NCBI GenBank assembly: GCA_043804925.1
Contig: JAZDIP010000044.1
Coordinates: forward strand, 1-64,000
Direction of reading: 5' to 3'
Length of the DNA: 64,000 bases
Source of the DNA: ChocPot-Mid sp043804925
GTDB lineage: Bacteria; Bacteroidota; Ignavibacteria; Kapaibacteriales; UBA2268
Below are positions 34,677 through 45,500 of this stretch, piece by piece (within the stretch, counting starts at the first letter, position 1; the number at the start of each line of letters is the position of its first letter). Made by a program: the position numbers and the translations under genes. The notes below the pieces were generated by a model. It had not been told where the DNA came from, ran no database searches, and worked only from the letters and a program-made list of their open reading frames with translations.

Positions 34677-36602
34677 ATGAGGTCCTCATTACGAAATTGG
34701 ATATTAACTTTTATTTTATTTTTTATAACCTGTACTATTCAAGCACAGCCGGTAAGCGATAGTGTTTACTATCAAAGATCATTTTATTTATGCAAAGTCT
34801 GGGGACATGCAAAATATTACCATTCCGAAATATGCTATGGAACAATAAAATGGGACGATGCTTTGCTAAAAGCCATTTCGGATGCAAAAAATTGCGGAAC
34901 AAATGAAGAATTCAATGATTCATTGATTTCAATGCTTACTTTTGCAGGAAAACCGGTAAAAAATCCAATACCTTTACCAGAGGTTCCTGACAGTTTGAAC
35001 AATATTTTGGATTACGATTGGACTCAATCGGATTTTTTTTCCAATAATGTTAAAGATATGCTTGACACAATCAATCAAAACATTTCTTTTCGATCCAATT
35101 ATTATATATATGCTACCCCGGGTGTTGGAAATCCAATTTATATAAGAGACACATCCTACTTTAATACACCGGTTTTTCCATCGGAAGAATTGAGATTCTT
35201 GGCTTTGTTCCGGTACTGGAATGCTATTAATTACTTTTATCCGTATAAAAATATCATGGATAATGACTGGGATTCAACCTTAAAATATTTGATACCATAC
35301 TTTGCAAAAGCAGAAAATTCCATTGATTACACATTATGCTTAAGAAAATTACTTGCCAGGATTAATGATTCTCATTCTTTTCTTTATAGTACCGTTAACT
35401 CGCAATGGGAAGGAAGTTACGATATGGTACCACCTTTTACTATCCGTTACATAGAAAATGAAACGGTTGTGACAAAAGTGTTACCCGGAATTGATGATAT
35501 ATCACCCGGTGATATTGTAAAGGAAATTGACGGACATGACATATATACTCTTCGTGACAGCTTAAGAGAATTCTCCTACGGTTCAAATGATATTATTATT
35601 GAGAGAAATTTAAATGATATTATTATGAATGGAGAAGAAGGGGAATATCCTCTCGCAGTTTTTAATGGGACAGGTTTAAAGTCTACCACCTTTACCAGAA
35701 CTACAGATAATTTTGAAGCTCTTAATACTGATGAATCTCCAAGCTGGAAGGACACAGTAGTGAATGATGGATGTACATTTGGGATTGTTGATATGGCGAA
35801 ATTGCAATCTGAAGAAGTGCCGCAAATGTTTGAAGACCTGTGGGATATGGATGCTATTATATTTGACATTAGAAATTATCCGAACGGAACTCTTTGGGAT
35901 ATAGTCAATTATATTTTCAAATATCCTATAAATATTGCAAATTTTACAATTCCAATACTTTATTATCCCGGAAGATTTAACTGGACTGAAGCTTACATTG
36001 GCAATGGTACGAGTATGCCATATTCAGGTACTATCATAATGCTATTTGATGAAAGAACTCAAAGTCAGGCAGAATACACCTGTATGGGACTGGAACAATT
36101 TGAAAATTCCATTAAAATAGGCAGTACAACAGCCGCCGCAGATGGAAATGTTTCCTATGTCTATTTACCCGGTAGAGCAGTAGCTTATTATACCGGTATT
36201 GGCACATATTATCCTGATTACACTCCTACACAAAGAATCGGCATTATACCGGATATAGAAGTAAATCCAACAATAGCCGGAATAAAAGCAGGCAGGGACG
36301 AAGTTCTCGAACGTGCTTTGGATTGTTCTTTAATCTCGGGGATTGACGAAAGAAATATTTCCGAAAATATAAAAATATTTCCAAATCCTTTTGTCAATTC
36401 ATTCAAATATTCGTTAACTGAGGATAGGAAACAATATCATATTAACCTTGAAATTATTGATTTACTTGGCAGAAGCAGAATGAAATTTGATGATTGTATG
36501 CTGCAAGGAGAAATAGTTTTAGCAGGAATTGAAACCGGAACATATATACTCAAAGCAACAACCGGGAATACAACGACATGTAAAATACTTATTAAATATT
36601 GA
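34677..36602 (+). CDS. Secreted S41-family peptidase-like protein with T9SS sorting domain
   Basis: A 641-residue exported protein; the signal peptide ends near 'CTIQAQ'. A helical N-terminal region (residues ~25-215) is followed by 'LARINDSHSFLYS' (S41 entry motif), a PDZ-like segment 'KVLPGIDDISPGDIVKEIDGHDIY', and the S41 core with 'DAIIFDIRNYPNG' and 'LFDERTQSQAEYTCMGLE', where the Ser aligns with the S41 nucleophile. The partner Lys is not obvious (IGSTTAAADGNV). The last ~80 residues form a T9SS domain (IFPNPFVN ... ETGTYILKAT). Predicted to act at or outside the outer membrane. Confidence 0.88.
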   Translation: MRSSLRNWILTFILFFITCTIQAQPVSDSVYYQRSFYLCKVWGHAKYYHSEICYGTIKWDDALLKAISDAKNCGTNEEFNDSLISMLTFAGKPVKNPIPLPEVPDSLNNILDYDWTQSDFFSNNVKDMLDTINQNISFRSNYYIYATPGVGNPIYIRDTSYFNTPVFPSEELRFLALFRYWNAINYFYPYKNIMDNDWDSTLKYLIPYFAKAENSIDYTLCLRKLLARINDSHSFLYSTVNSQWEGSYDMVPPFTIRYIENETVVTKVLPGIDDISPGDIVKEIDGHDIYTLRDSLREFSYGSNDIIIERNLNDIIMNGEEGEYPLAVFNGTGLKSTTFTRTTDNFEALNTDESPSWKDTVVNDGCTFGIVDMAKLQSEEVPQMFEDLWDMDAIIFDIRNYPNGTLWDIVNYIFKYPINIANFTIPILYYPGRFNWTEAYIGNGTSMPYSGTIIMLFDERTQSQAEYTCMGLEQFENSIKIGSTTAAADGNVSYVYLPGRAVAYYTGIGTYYPDYTPTQRIGIIPDIEVNPTIAGIKAGRDEVLERALDCSLISGIDERNISENIKIFPNPFVNSFKYSLTEDRKQYHINLEIIDLLGRSRMKFDDCMLQGEIVLAGIETGTYILKATTGNTTTCKILIKY

Positions 36603-36901
36603 TATATTTGAAAAAAAATCATAAAAATTTAATTATATTTCATAATATATTCAGGAGCAAATAACCGCTGTTCCTCTTTGTGATATTTAAAAAACAACGA
36701 TATTATCGTTTTTACACTTTTCTATGTAAACTTTACTTTGCATTACTTTTTAGATTAAAAGATTTTAAAAAATGGGGATTAAAAATGAAATATTTATTTT
36801 CATTTTTTATTGCTTCTTAATCTATCTTATATTATATTAGCTTTTTTATAAATATTATTTATAAGAATATTGTTGTTTTTTATTTCGGAAATTAAAAAGT
36901 C

Positions 36902-38047
36902 ATGGAAATATTCATTATTGCAGTAGCAATAACTTTAGCTTTTTATTGTGCTTATTTGTCTGCAGCACTTTCTTCACTTTCGCAAGAAAAGTTAGATGCC
37001 TTGCGGGATTCTCAGGATAACGAGAACATTGAATCGGAAAATAGTAACAATGTATCCGATGTTTTACATAATAAATCTTTACTTTCGACCCATAACATAA
37101 CTCGTCGAATTGAGAATAAAAAATATGAAAAACTTCACAATCTAAAATTACATTATGATGAATCCGAAGAATCGTTTTTTATTGTTGAGTTAATGCTCTA
37201 CATTGCGGCATTTATTTTATTAAGCATCCGGCTCTTCTTAAACGAATATGCCTGGTACTATATTCTTCTATTCGGGATTTTAACATTTGTTCTAATAGCC
37301 GTCATCAGGTCAATTGCATGGGCTTTGGGAAGCCGTTTTGCCGACAGAGTTGCAGTTAAGATGACCGGTTCACTTTCTTTTCTCAATTTTATAACGGCTC
37401 CTTTTCACAATCTTCTCAATAAAATAATCGAAGGAATAAGCGGTAAGGAAATGGAAGAAGCTTCAAGAGATGAATTAAATGCGATGTTTGAAACTGCCCA
37501 TGAAGAAGGTTCAATTGAAACAGATGAGTATAGAATATTAAAGAATATAATGCATTTCAGCGATGTTCTCGTTACAGACGTCATGACTCCGCGTACTATG
37601 CTGTTCAGTTCTCATGCTGATTTGACAGTAAATGACGTTGTAAATCTTCCCGAAATACAGATGTACTCACGTTTTCCTATTTGGGATGGCAATTCGATTG
37701 ATGACGGCATTGTTGGTTACGTTATATCAAAAGATGTGCTGTATGCCGCTTTGAAAGGTAAATCAACAAAGAAACTCAGGGAATTTTCAAGAGAAGTTTA
37801 TATAATTCCGGAAAATGCTTCATTGGACAAAGCTTTAGAACAGTTTTTGCAAAGGAGACAACACTTAACAATTGTAGTTGACGAATATGGAGGAGTCGAA
37901 GGTATATTGACTATGGAAGATGTACTGGAAACAATACTTGGTGTTGAAATAGTTGACGAAGTTGACAAAATTGTTGACTTACGGGAAGCGGCTAAACACC
38001 AAAGAGATAAACGAATAGCAAACTTTCAGTCCGGGCGTACAGAATAA
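36902..38047 (+). CDS. CNNM/CorC-type membrane protein with CBS domains (hemolysin family)
   Basis: A 381-residue inner-membrane protein. An N-terminal hydrophobic segment (1-25), a variable acidic linker, and helices at ~95-160 form the DUF21-type membrane part. This is followed by 'ASRDELNAMFETAHEEGSIETDEYRILKNI' and two CBS motifs (DVMTPRTMLF...; FLQRRQHLTIVVDEYGGVEGILTMEDVLETILG). The family exports Mg2+ or other divalent cations or binds adenosine nucleotides. The usual CorC_HlyC C-terminal domain is missing, as the chain ends ~30 residues after CBS2. The 298-bp upstream region has an AACGAT/ATCGTT hairpin with T-run (36696-36713) that may end the preceding gene. Confidence 0.88.
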   Translation: MEIFIIAVAITLAFYCAYLSAALSSLSQEKLDALRDSQDNENIESENSNNVSDVLHNKSLLSTHNITRRIENKKYEKLHNLKLHYDESEESFFIVELMLYIAAFILLSIRLFLNEYAWYYILLFGILTFVLIAVIRSIAWALGSRFADRVAVKMTGSLSFLNFITAPFHNLLNKIIEGISGKEMEEASRDELNAMFETAHEEGSIETDEYRILKNIMHFSDVLVTDVMTPRTMLFSSHADLTVNDVVNLPEIQMYSRFPIWDGNSIDDGIVGYVISKDVLYAALKGKSTKKLREFSREVYIIPENASLDKALEQFLQRRQHLTIVVDEYGGVEGILTMEDVLETILGVEIVDEVDKIVDLREAAKHQRDKRIANFQSGRTE

Positions 38048-38145
38048 AGAGCTTACAAAACTATAAAGTTCAAAAAATAAATTTAAGAATTGAAAATTGT
38101 GTATATTTTCTTTTCGTTTATTAATTAGAAAAAAATAAAGGTGTA

Positions 38146-38685
38146 ATGAACATTAAAAAAGTTACTGTTTTCTGTGGAGCCAGTAAAAAATGCAAAGAAA
38201 TATATTTGGAGCAAGCAGCTAATCTTGGTAAATCTCTTGCGAAAAGCGGCAGAGAGATTATTTACGGTGGTGGTAACATCGGCTTAATGGGTCATCTGGC
38301 TGACGGAGCATTGTCAGAAGGAGGAAGGGTTACAGGAATCATCCCAAATTTTTTACAAGACCTTGAACTTGGTCATAAAGGTATTGCTGAATTAAGAGAA
38401 GTTGACAGTCTGCACATAAGAGAAGAAGTTATGATGACGGAATCGGATTGCATCATAGCTCTTCCCGGAGGTATAGGTACTTTTTCAGAACTTCTGCAGG
38501 CAATTACATGGAAAAGACTTTGGCAGATTAATTCAAAAATCATTATCGTTAACACAGACAATTACTTCGAACCTCTCATTTCACAGCTAAACAAAGCTTT
38601 GGAAGAACAATTCCTTAAAAATGAGTTCTCAAATCTTTGGACAGTTGTATATTCAGACGAAGAAGCAATGCTTGAGTTAGATTAA
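38146..38685 (+). CDS. LOG family protein (TIGR00730), nucleoside 5'-monophosphate phosphoribohydrolase
   Basis: A 179-residue Rossmann-fold protein. It carries the family motifs 'YGGGNIGLMGHLADGAL' and PGGIGTFSELLQAITW (the PGGxGTxxE active site with catalytic Glu), preceded by 'VTVFCGASKKCKEIY'. LOG proteins split cytokinin-type or other nucleoside monophosphates into base and ribose 5-phosphate. In bacteria they are often a nucleotide-salvage or stress enzyme. It starts ~100 bp after the CNNM gene and may be in the same transcript. Confidence 0.94.
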   Translation: MNIKKVTVFCGASKKCKEIYLEQAANLGKSLAKSGREIIYGGGNIGLMGHLADGALSEGGRVTGIIPNFLQDLELGHKGIAELREVDSLHIREEVMMTESDCIIALPGGIGTFSELLQAITWKRLWQINSKIIIVNTDNYFEPLISQLNKALEEQFLKNEFSNLWTVVYSDEEAMLELD

Positions 38686-38763
38686 GCATAAGTATATAAT
38701 ACCGGCATTGCAAGCAGAACGAAGCAATCCAATAATTTCATTTCATAATATATTGCTGATTTT

Positions 38764-39732
38764 CTAACGGATTATCATCAATGGTACACTTACATTGATG
38801 TTATCTGTTGAAGCAATTATATAATAGATTCCTGATTGTAGTAAATCGTTTTCAAAGTTGAAAGTATGTATACCTGCATCAAGTTGTTTGCTATTAATAA
38901 TTGCAACCGTATAGCCGAGTAAATCAAAAATTTTAATTTTAACAGGGCATGTGTACTGCTTTGCTAAATAAACCTTAATGGTAGTTTGATAATCAGTAGG
39001 ATTCGGATTTATTTCTAAGTTCAAACTCCCTGATGGTTCATACTTTTCATTAATTTCACTTGCTGGTCCATCCCAAAGGCATCTTATACATAAGCCGACG
39101 GACTTTAAAAATGAAAATGCGGATAAAGAGCCAACTCCCAATTCAATAATCGGTGCATTGGCTAAATCGGTTTGCTCGGAAGTCCAGAAATAGGTTCTTG
39201 TATCAGCATACATAGAACTTTCCCTGAAAGTACCATACATTGTACATCTGTACCCGGTCAGTAAAGCATCGAAACCGGACTCTCCTCCCTCAAGCATTTT
39301 AGTATAAGGGTTTGTATTGCCGAGATAGGCAAAAAATTCATTCCATTCGGTATTTGAAGGAATATGCCAACCCTCGGGACAAATACCGCGAACAGGTAAA
39401 GTAGGTTGTCCCGACCAAAATTGCATAGCTTCTTCCCATTCATAAAAGCCGCCCCGTTTCATTTTTCCTCCAACTCCGTCGCAGTTACCTATATCATTAT
39501 CCCAGCAATACTTTTCAATTACTCCGTTGTCTGACATTTCCGCACCTGCTTTTGTTGAAGGAATAATTTCGCCGATATTCAAATTCTCAGCCATCCAGAC
39601 CTGAGTACCAATGACTACTGTTCTATAGGTCTGCCCGTCGCGAGAATCCACAAGAACATCACCTGGCTGCCATTGTGCATTTGAATTGATTGTGAACGCA
39701 AATAGTATAAGTAAGTAAAAAATATTTTTCAT
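38764..39732 (-). CDS. Secreted FISUMP-domain protein with T9SS sorting domain
   Basis: A 322-residue exported protein; the signal peptide ends near 'INSNAQ'. It has the Fibrobacter succinogenes major paralogous domain signature: 'DSRDGQTYRTVVIGTQVWMAENL', 'CPEGWHIPSNTEW', 'TGYRC' and 'TYFWTSEQTD' with paired Cys. The C-terminal ~75 residues form a T9SS domain (NPNPTDYQTTI ... QSGIYYIIAS). Function of the family is unknown; members are surface proteins. An AAGGAG sequence precedes the start on the minus strand (39739-39744). Confidence 0.9.
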   Translation of the reverse strand: MKNIFYLLILFAFTINSNAQWQPGDVLVDSRDGQTYRTVVIGTQVWMAENLNIGEIIPSTKAGAEMSDNGVIEKYCWDNDIGNCDGVGGKMKRGGFYEWEEAMQFWSGQPTLPVRGICPEGWHIPSNTEWNEFFAYLGNTNPYTKMLEGGESGFDALLTGYRCTMYGTFRESSMYADTRTYFWTSEQTDLANAPIIELGVGSLSAFSFLKSVGLCIRCLWDGPASEINEKYEPSGSLNLEINPNPTDYQTTIKVYLAKQYTCPVKIKIFDLLGYTVAIINSKQLDAGIHTFNFENDLLQSGIYYIIASTDNINVSVPLMIIR

Positions 39733-40124
39733 GGCATACTCCTTTAAATTTCAATTTTTAGTAAAAATTCTATAACGAATTTACATTTTTTTTATAATAA
39801 AACAAAAGAAAAATTATGAGTAAATTATCAATATCAAAAACCGGTTCCTGGAGAAGAAACCGGTCAGCTTATTTATGTCATTATATAAAAAAATTACTTA
39901 GGGTTGTGTAGAAAATTTTTCTGTAAAACATCATTAGAAAGAACGACATCTTAAGCTAATGGCAATATATTTCATTTAAGTTATCTCAAAAAATATATTA
40001 TGTAAACAGCTAAATAATTGCTGTGTAAAGTAAATAATTATATGTAAATTGAATTGCTTAATGATTCTTGAATAACAAAAAAAAAATTGTTACTTAGATT
40101 TTGTGATAAAAATAAGGGGAATTT
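39733..40124. other. Intergenic region with a perfect ACCGGTT hairpin
   Basis: A gene-free stretch of 392 bp. At 39840-39864 there is an inverted repeat ACCGGTT/AACCGGT with an 11-nt loop. On the minus strand it is followed by TTTTTGATA, so it could act as a terminator or attenuator on that strand, but no minus-strand gene ends here. The rest is AT-rich without recognisable signals. Confidence 0.5.
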
Positions 40125-40316
40125 ATGAAAACAGAGAATTTTTTGCAGAAGTTTTTACCGGTCTTCGTAGCCGCTTTTCTTGTTGATTTTTTAATCAAAA
40201 CAATTATAGGTTTAATCAGATGGGGAACACTTGATTTTTACTGGGAAAGCTCACTGACTTTAGCGGTAACTATTGCTTCTGTCTATACCATTTTTGAACT
40301 GAGGAAGAAGAAATAA
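40125..40316 (+). CDS. Small two-helix membrane protein (63 residues)
   Basis: A short protein with two hydrophobic helices (residues ~8-30 and ~43-57), a positively charged end (ELRKKK) and an amphipathic link. The ATG is preceded by AGGGGAATTT, a clear Shine-Dalgarno sequence, which supports translation. The family is not recognised. It is convergent with the 40411-41391 gene. Confidence 0.6.
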   Translation: MKTENFLQKFLPVFVAAFLVDFLIKTIIGLIRWGTLDFYWESSLTLAVTIASVYTIFELRKKK

Positions 40317-40410
40317 GAACTATCAAAAAGTTCGGAACTTTCGGAAAGTTACCCTTTTTCTTTAAATTTGTTGTGATAAAATAATTGTTTGATCAAAAAG
40401 ATTTGCGTTT

Positions 40411-41391
40411 CTATTTCTCCAGCAATTTCTTAGTCATCTCTTTCAATACTTTTCTGAATTCCGTCAAATCATCTTTTTCTAAAGTGCCTTTTTCGGATTT
40501 TATTGGTTTTAATTTTCCGTTTATAATTTCATTTAATGTTATTTCGATTTCAGCATTTTTGCTTTGTTTTGTAAAAGTACCGGAAATATATCCTCTAACT
40601 AAAAAATTGTCGAGTGCTTCTATTTCGAGATAGGATGGCGGTTTGTGATTTTCTATAATATATAGATTGAATATTGTATAAATAGTATCCCTTGTCGGAA
40701 TATCATAAACAACATAATCGGGAGAATCCTTTGCTTGTTCAAAAATGCTTTCAACGGCATCATAAGAAGAAATAATGGGACGTTCGAATAAATCCCATTT
40801 GGGAAAATAACTTGGATTGTCCTTATATTCCAAACCTCCGACAATCATTGTAGGAACCGGAAAAATTCGAAAAGGTGCTTCACTGTTTGCATATAAGTTA
40901 GAATCCTTTACCGCTACAGCTAATGCCCTCTGAAAAGCTTTAAGCAATGCCGGGTCTATAAGTTGTGAACTGTCTTCCTGCATATAATGAATATTTGCAA
41001 AACCTTCGCCGATATTTCTGTTGCTTGTGTTTTTGGTATCAACTAAATTAAGCTCTACCCTCAACATATTATGAATTCTGCTTATGTTCAGAAAAAGTAT
41101 AAAATCGGCTTTCATAGTGTCGGCTATAATATTTAATTGAGGTTTCAATCCGTCTTTTGTCATCAATTTAGCTAATGAATCACGTAAAACAGTAGGTATT
41201 AGCAAATATTTTTCAGAAACCAAAGCGGCAAGGTTAGCAGCGGCTTCCACTTTATAGTTTGTTATTGATTCAGTTTTCTGGCCGAATTTGATATTCCCCA
41301 TTAACAACAATTTTTTTTCACCGCAATTCAACAACTGGGTAATCCCGGAAATTGAACTCAAGAACACTATCAACACTAATAATTTTTTCAT
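40411..41391 (-). CDS. Exported protein of unknown function
   Basis: A 326-residue protein with an N-terminal hydrophobic signal (MKKLLVLIVFLSSIS...). A Cys at residue 23 (LLNC) lies after this segment but does not form a good lipobox. Residues ~50-140 ('VEAAANLAALVSEKYLLIPT', 'ADTMKADFILFLNISRI', 'LRVELNLVDTKNTS') have the alternating pattern of a periplasmic alpha/beta domain like those of TolB-N/CsgG-type proteins, but this is only a resemblance. It has no T9SS domain and is probably periplasmic. The 41546-42211 gene is 154 bp upstream on the same strand. Confidence 0.6.
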   Translation of the reverse strand: MKKLLVLIVFLSSISGITQLLNCGEKKLLLMGNIKFGQKTESITNYKVEAAANLAALVSEKYLLIPTVLRDSLAKLMTKDGLKPQLNIIADTMKADFILFLNISRIHNMLRVELNLVDTKNTSNRNIGEGFANIHYMQEDSSQLIDPALLKAFQRALAVAVKDSNLYANSEAPFRIFPVPTMIVGGLEYKDNPSYFPKWDLFERPIISSYDAVESIFEQAKDSPDYVVYDIPTRDTIYTIFNLYIIENHKPPSYLEIEALDNFLVRGYISGTFTKQSKNAEIEITLNEIINGKLKPIKSEKGTLEKDDLTEFRKVLKEMTKKLLEK

Positions 41392-41545
41392 CTGTATTTA
41401 TCCACAAAATTTATTTAATTCTAAAATCAATACCAGTTGTATGAATATTATCATTTAGGATTGAAATTTTTCAATCCCTGCAATCAAATATGAAGGATAA
41501 ACGTATTTATAATTTTTTCATTATAATGAAGTCCACCCGAAATGT

Positions 41546-42211
41546 TTATTTATTTACATAATCATCAAAACTGAATAATTGAGTATCATTCGGATTCATA
41601 AAATCCCTGATTGCTTTTAAGCGGTTTCTTTCATCATAATCATATGCTTTTAACATCAATATTTTTGAGGATAAACCCATCAATTTTTCTTTCACTCCCC
41701 TAACCTCAATAATATTGCCCCGGTTATCCATTTTGTACTTAAGTTCGTCAAATTTAATAAACAATGGGTCATCTGCTCCTGAAATGACTGACTCACGAAC
41801 CTCGGAAATTGTCAAATCATAATTATAATAAAAAGAGATTTTCTTTTTAAAATTTTCTCTTTGCTCTATTACTTCCAAAATTAAACCATTTTCATCATAT
41901 TTATAATCCCTGGTTACTTCCATTCCTGAATAAACATGTGAAATCCTTTTTTTGATTATTTTTCCGGTTCTGTCATATTCATAGGAATAATTAATGCAAG
42001 GTTGCTTTCTGTCTTTAACAAAAAAAGAAGTTGCTTTAATTACATCACCGAACATTAAATCATAATTGATTATTGGTTTTGAATCCATATATAATTCACA
42101 TATGTCATAATTTGTCCCGCTAAGAGATGGCTCCCCTTTTAATTGTTCTAACTGACAAAACAACACTGTAAATATTAGGAAAAATCCCATAAATAAATTC
42201 ATCTTTTTCAT
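41546..42211 (-). CDS. Exported protein with YD-like beta repeats
   Basis: A 221-residue protein with a signal peptide (MKKMNLFMGFFLIFTVLFCQ). The body contains several 'YDE.G.I.....' units: YEYDRTGKIIKKRI, YKYDENGLILEVIEQ, YKMDNRGNIIEVRG, YDYDERNRLKAIRD. These resemble YD/RHS-type or Bacteroidota 'beta-hairpin' repeats and predict an extended beta structure. There is no T9SS sorting domain and no catalytic motif. Function unknown. Its 5' region (42212-42397) is AT-rich with no other gene seen. Confidence 0.65.
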   Translation of the reverse strand: MKKMNLFMGFFLIFTVLFCQLEQLKGEPSLSGTNYDICELYMDSKPIINYDLMFGDVIKATSFFVKDRKQPCINYSYEYDRTGKIIKKRISHVYSGMEVTRDYKYDENGLILEVIEQRENFKKKISFYYNYDLTISEVRESVISGADDPLFIKFDELKYKMDNRGNIIEVRGVKEKLMGLSSKILMLKAYDYDERNRLKAIRDFMNPNDTQLFSFDDYVNK

Positions 42212-42397
42212 ATACCCCCCTATTACTCATTTATTTTTTTTTCTAAATAATACTATAGAAATTTATAAATTTATTTTAGCAATTATTAAGCCAAACTTTC
42301 AAATTGCATGAGGAATAATTAAAAAATATTAATTATAAAATTCTGCTTTTTTTGTGTTTTTTTTGTTAAATTTATTTCTTGTAAATGAGGTTTAACT

Positions 42398-42469
42398 ATG
42401 GAATTTTCGGAAATTTGGATTGATACTCCTTTTTGCCGATGTTCTGCGTGTTTACGGGTAGAAGATTAA
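42398..42469 (+). CDS. Possible 23-residue peptide with CxCxxC motif
   Basis: An ATG with GAGGT 7 nt upstream opens a frame of 23 codons (MEFSEIWIDTPFCRCSACLR then VED, stop). The C-R-C-S-A-C cluster is suggestive of a metal-binding or leader peptide. It lies 61 bp before the dehydratase activase gene, in the only upstream region of that gene. The frame is too short to prove; it may be chance. Confidence 0.25.
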   Translation: MEFSEIWIDTPFCRCSACLRVED

Positions 42470-42530
42470 GAATTTTGTTATCTCAAAAAATCGTTAGATA
42501 TCTTATTAAAGATAGTCCCGGTAGAATACA

Positions 42531-45500
42531 ATGAACGAAAAAATATATAATGCAGGAATTGACTTAGGTTCTACGACAGCGAAAATATCAGTTCTAGAAG
42601 AAGGACATAAGTTGATTTATACTAATTATAAAAGACATTTGGGCTCAGTAAATAAGTCTTTGATTGAAATATGTCAGGATTTAGAAAATGAGTTCGGCAA
42701 TGTCTATTTGAGTTTTGCAATTACGGGTTCTGCCGGTCTTGGAGTTTCCGAAAAAAACAATTACCCCTTTATTCAAGAACTTATAGCATCAACTGATTTC
42801 ATTGAAGCATTCTACCCTGACGTAAAAACACTAATTGATATTGGTGGAGAAGATTCAAAAATCATCTTTTTTGAAGCGAACAAAGGACATGACCTGAGAA
42901 TGAATGGAAGCTGTGCCGGAGGTACCGGTGCTTTTATTGACCAGATGACATCGCTACTCGATATATCATTAGATGAATTCGACAAATTGGCTTCTTTTCA
43001 CAAGGAAATTTATTCGGTTGCTTCACGATGCGGAGTGTTTGCCAAAACAGATGTCCAAAACCTTATTTCCAGAGAAATCCCAAAACCGGACATCTGTGCT
43101 TCCGTTTATGAAGCTGTTTGTCTTCAAATAAAGAATTCCCTTCTTCGAGGAAAGAAAACAATTCCTAAGGTTCTATTATCAGGTGGTCCCTTGACTTTTC
43201 TTCCAAATATGAGAAAAACACTTGTCAAGTTATTCGAATTAAATGAGACAGACTTTGCTTTTTTTAATAAGGCACAATTCATTCCTTCCATCGGTGCCGC
43301 AATAAGTGAAACGGAGACAAGAAAAACAATAAGAGTTGAAGAACTTATATCCAATTTAATACGAACCGAAAAAATTGAGATGGTATCGGATTCGAACATT
43401 GAACCATTATTCAAAAATTTTGATGAGTTAACAGAATGGAAGGAATTCAAAGCTACAGCAAAAGCCGAAAGAGTTGAACTTAAGGAATTGAATGGTAAAA
43501 AATGTTACCTCGGTATTGACAGTGGTTCAACAACAAGCAAAATTGTTCTAATAGATGAAAAAGGTAGAATCGCATTTGATTACTATCAAAATAACGGCAT
43601 TAGTTCGATTGACACCGTAAAGCAGGGACTAATTCAATTAAAAGAGAAACTTATTAAAGATAATATTAAAATTCAAATAGGAGCAGAAGCAGTAACGGGA
43701 TACGGAGAAGATTTGATAAAATCTGCTTTCAATTTTCAATATGGACTTGTTGAAACTTTGGCTCACTACCGGGCTGCAAAGGAATTTGATACAAATGTAA
43801 GTTTCATACTCGACATCGGTGGGCAGGACATGAAAGCTATTTTCGTTAAGGACGGAATAATACAGAATATTGAAATCAACGAAGCATGTTCTTCGGGTTG
43901 TGGCTCGTTTATTGAAACGTTTGCAAATTCTTTGGACTATAGTGTTGAAAAATTCTCCATGATTGCATGCGAAGCAAAAACTCCATGTAACTTAGGTACA
44001 CGATGTACGGTTTTTATGAATTCAAAAGTCAAGCAATCTTTCCGACAGGGTTCGCCGATTTCCGATATATCCGCAGGATTGGCATATTCGGTGATACAGA
44101 ATTGCCTTCATAAGGTATTGAAAGTCTATGATACAAAGATTTTAGGTAATAATATTATCATTCAGGGAGGTACCTTCAAAAATAATGCTATTCATCGTGC
44201 ATTTGAGAAAATTTCGGGCAAAAAAGTAATAAATCCCGATATATCCGAGCTGATGGGAGCATACGGAGCCGCACTTTATGCCAGAGAAATGAAATCCCAA
44301 AAGCAGAGCTATTACGACCTTGATAGTATTGAACATACAAGCGATTATTCCGTAAAATACATAAATTGCAAATCCTGTGATAATTTTTGCAAAGTCAGTA
44401 AGCTTACTTTTCATAATGAAAATATTTTCTTTACAGGAAACCGTTGTGAAAATGTTTTCAGCAATAATGGAATAATGCAGACAGCAGAAGGCAGAAAGCA
44501 GACAACAGATGCTAAACTACAGGGTGAAAATTTAGTTGAGTACAAATATAAATTGCTGTTTGAACGCGAGACAAACTCAAAACAAAGGACGGGACTACCT
44601 GTAATAGGTATTCCAAGAGTATTGAATATGTACGAAAATTATCCGTTTTGGCACAAACTTTTTACTGATTGTGGTTTTAAAATCATACTTTCCGAGGCAC
44701 CGAAAAAAAATAATATTCATTTGGGTTCCGGAACCCTTATGTCTGATAATATCTGTTTTCCCGCTAAAATAATACATGGACATATTTTCGATTTAATTAA
44801 CCAAAAAGTTGACAGGATATTTTACCCTGTTGTAAACTTCGAGAAAAAGGAATTTGAAGAGATGTCGAATTGTTTTAACTGCCCTATTGTAACCGGATAC
44901 CCTGATGTAATAAAAAGCTGCATCAATCCGGCTTCTTACGGCATTGAAACAGATACCCCGAATATCAATTTCAAAGATACAAAATTACTAAAGCAATCCT
45001 GCTATAATTATTTCTCCGGATTCGGAATAGACAATAAGACCTTCAATAAGGCATTCGCTTCTGCATTAAAGCATGAAAAGGAATTCAAAGAGGAATTAAA
45101 AACAAGGGCAATTGAGATACTTATTAAAGCCGTTGCTCAACGAAGAAAAGTATTCGTTTTGGCACAGCGTCCATATCAAATTGACCCGGCTATAAATCAT
45201 GACATACCGAAAATGTTCGCCGATTTAGGTTTTGATGTAATTACTGAGGATTCCATCCCTTATCGCAAAGAAGACAGGAACGGTAATATGAATGTCCTTA
45301 CTCAATGGACTTACCCTAACCGATTATATAAAGCTGCTCGATGGACTTTGAAGTATGATAACTTAGAATTTGTCCAGCTTAACAGCTTTGGCTGCGGACC
45401 TGATACGATTTTAATTGATGAAATTAAGGAAATATTCGCAGAGCATGGGAAAAACCACGCAGTAATAAGAATTGACGAACATTCGGCTCCCGGCTCTTTA

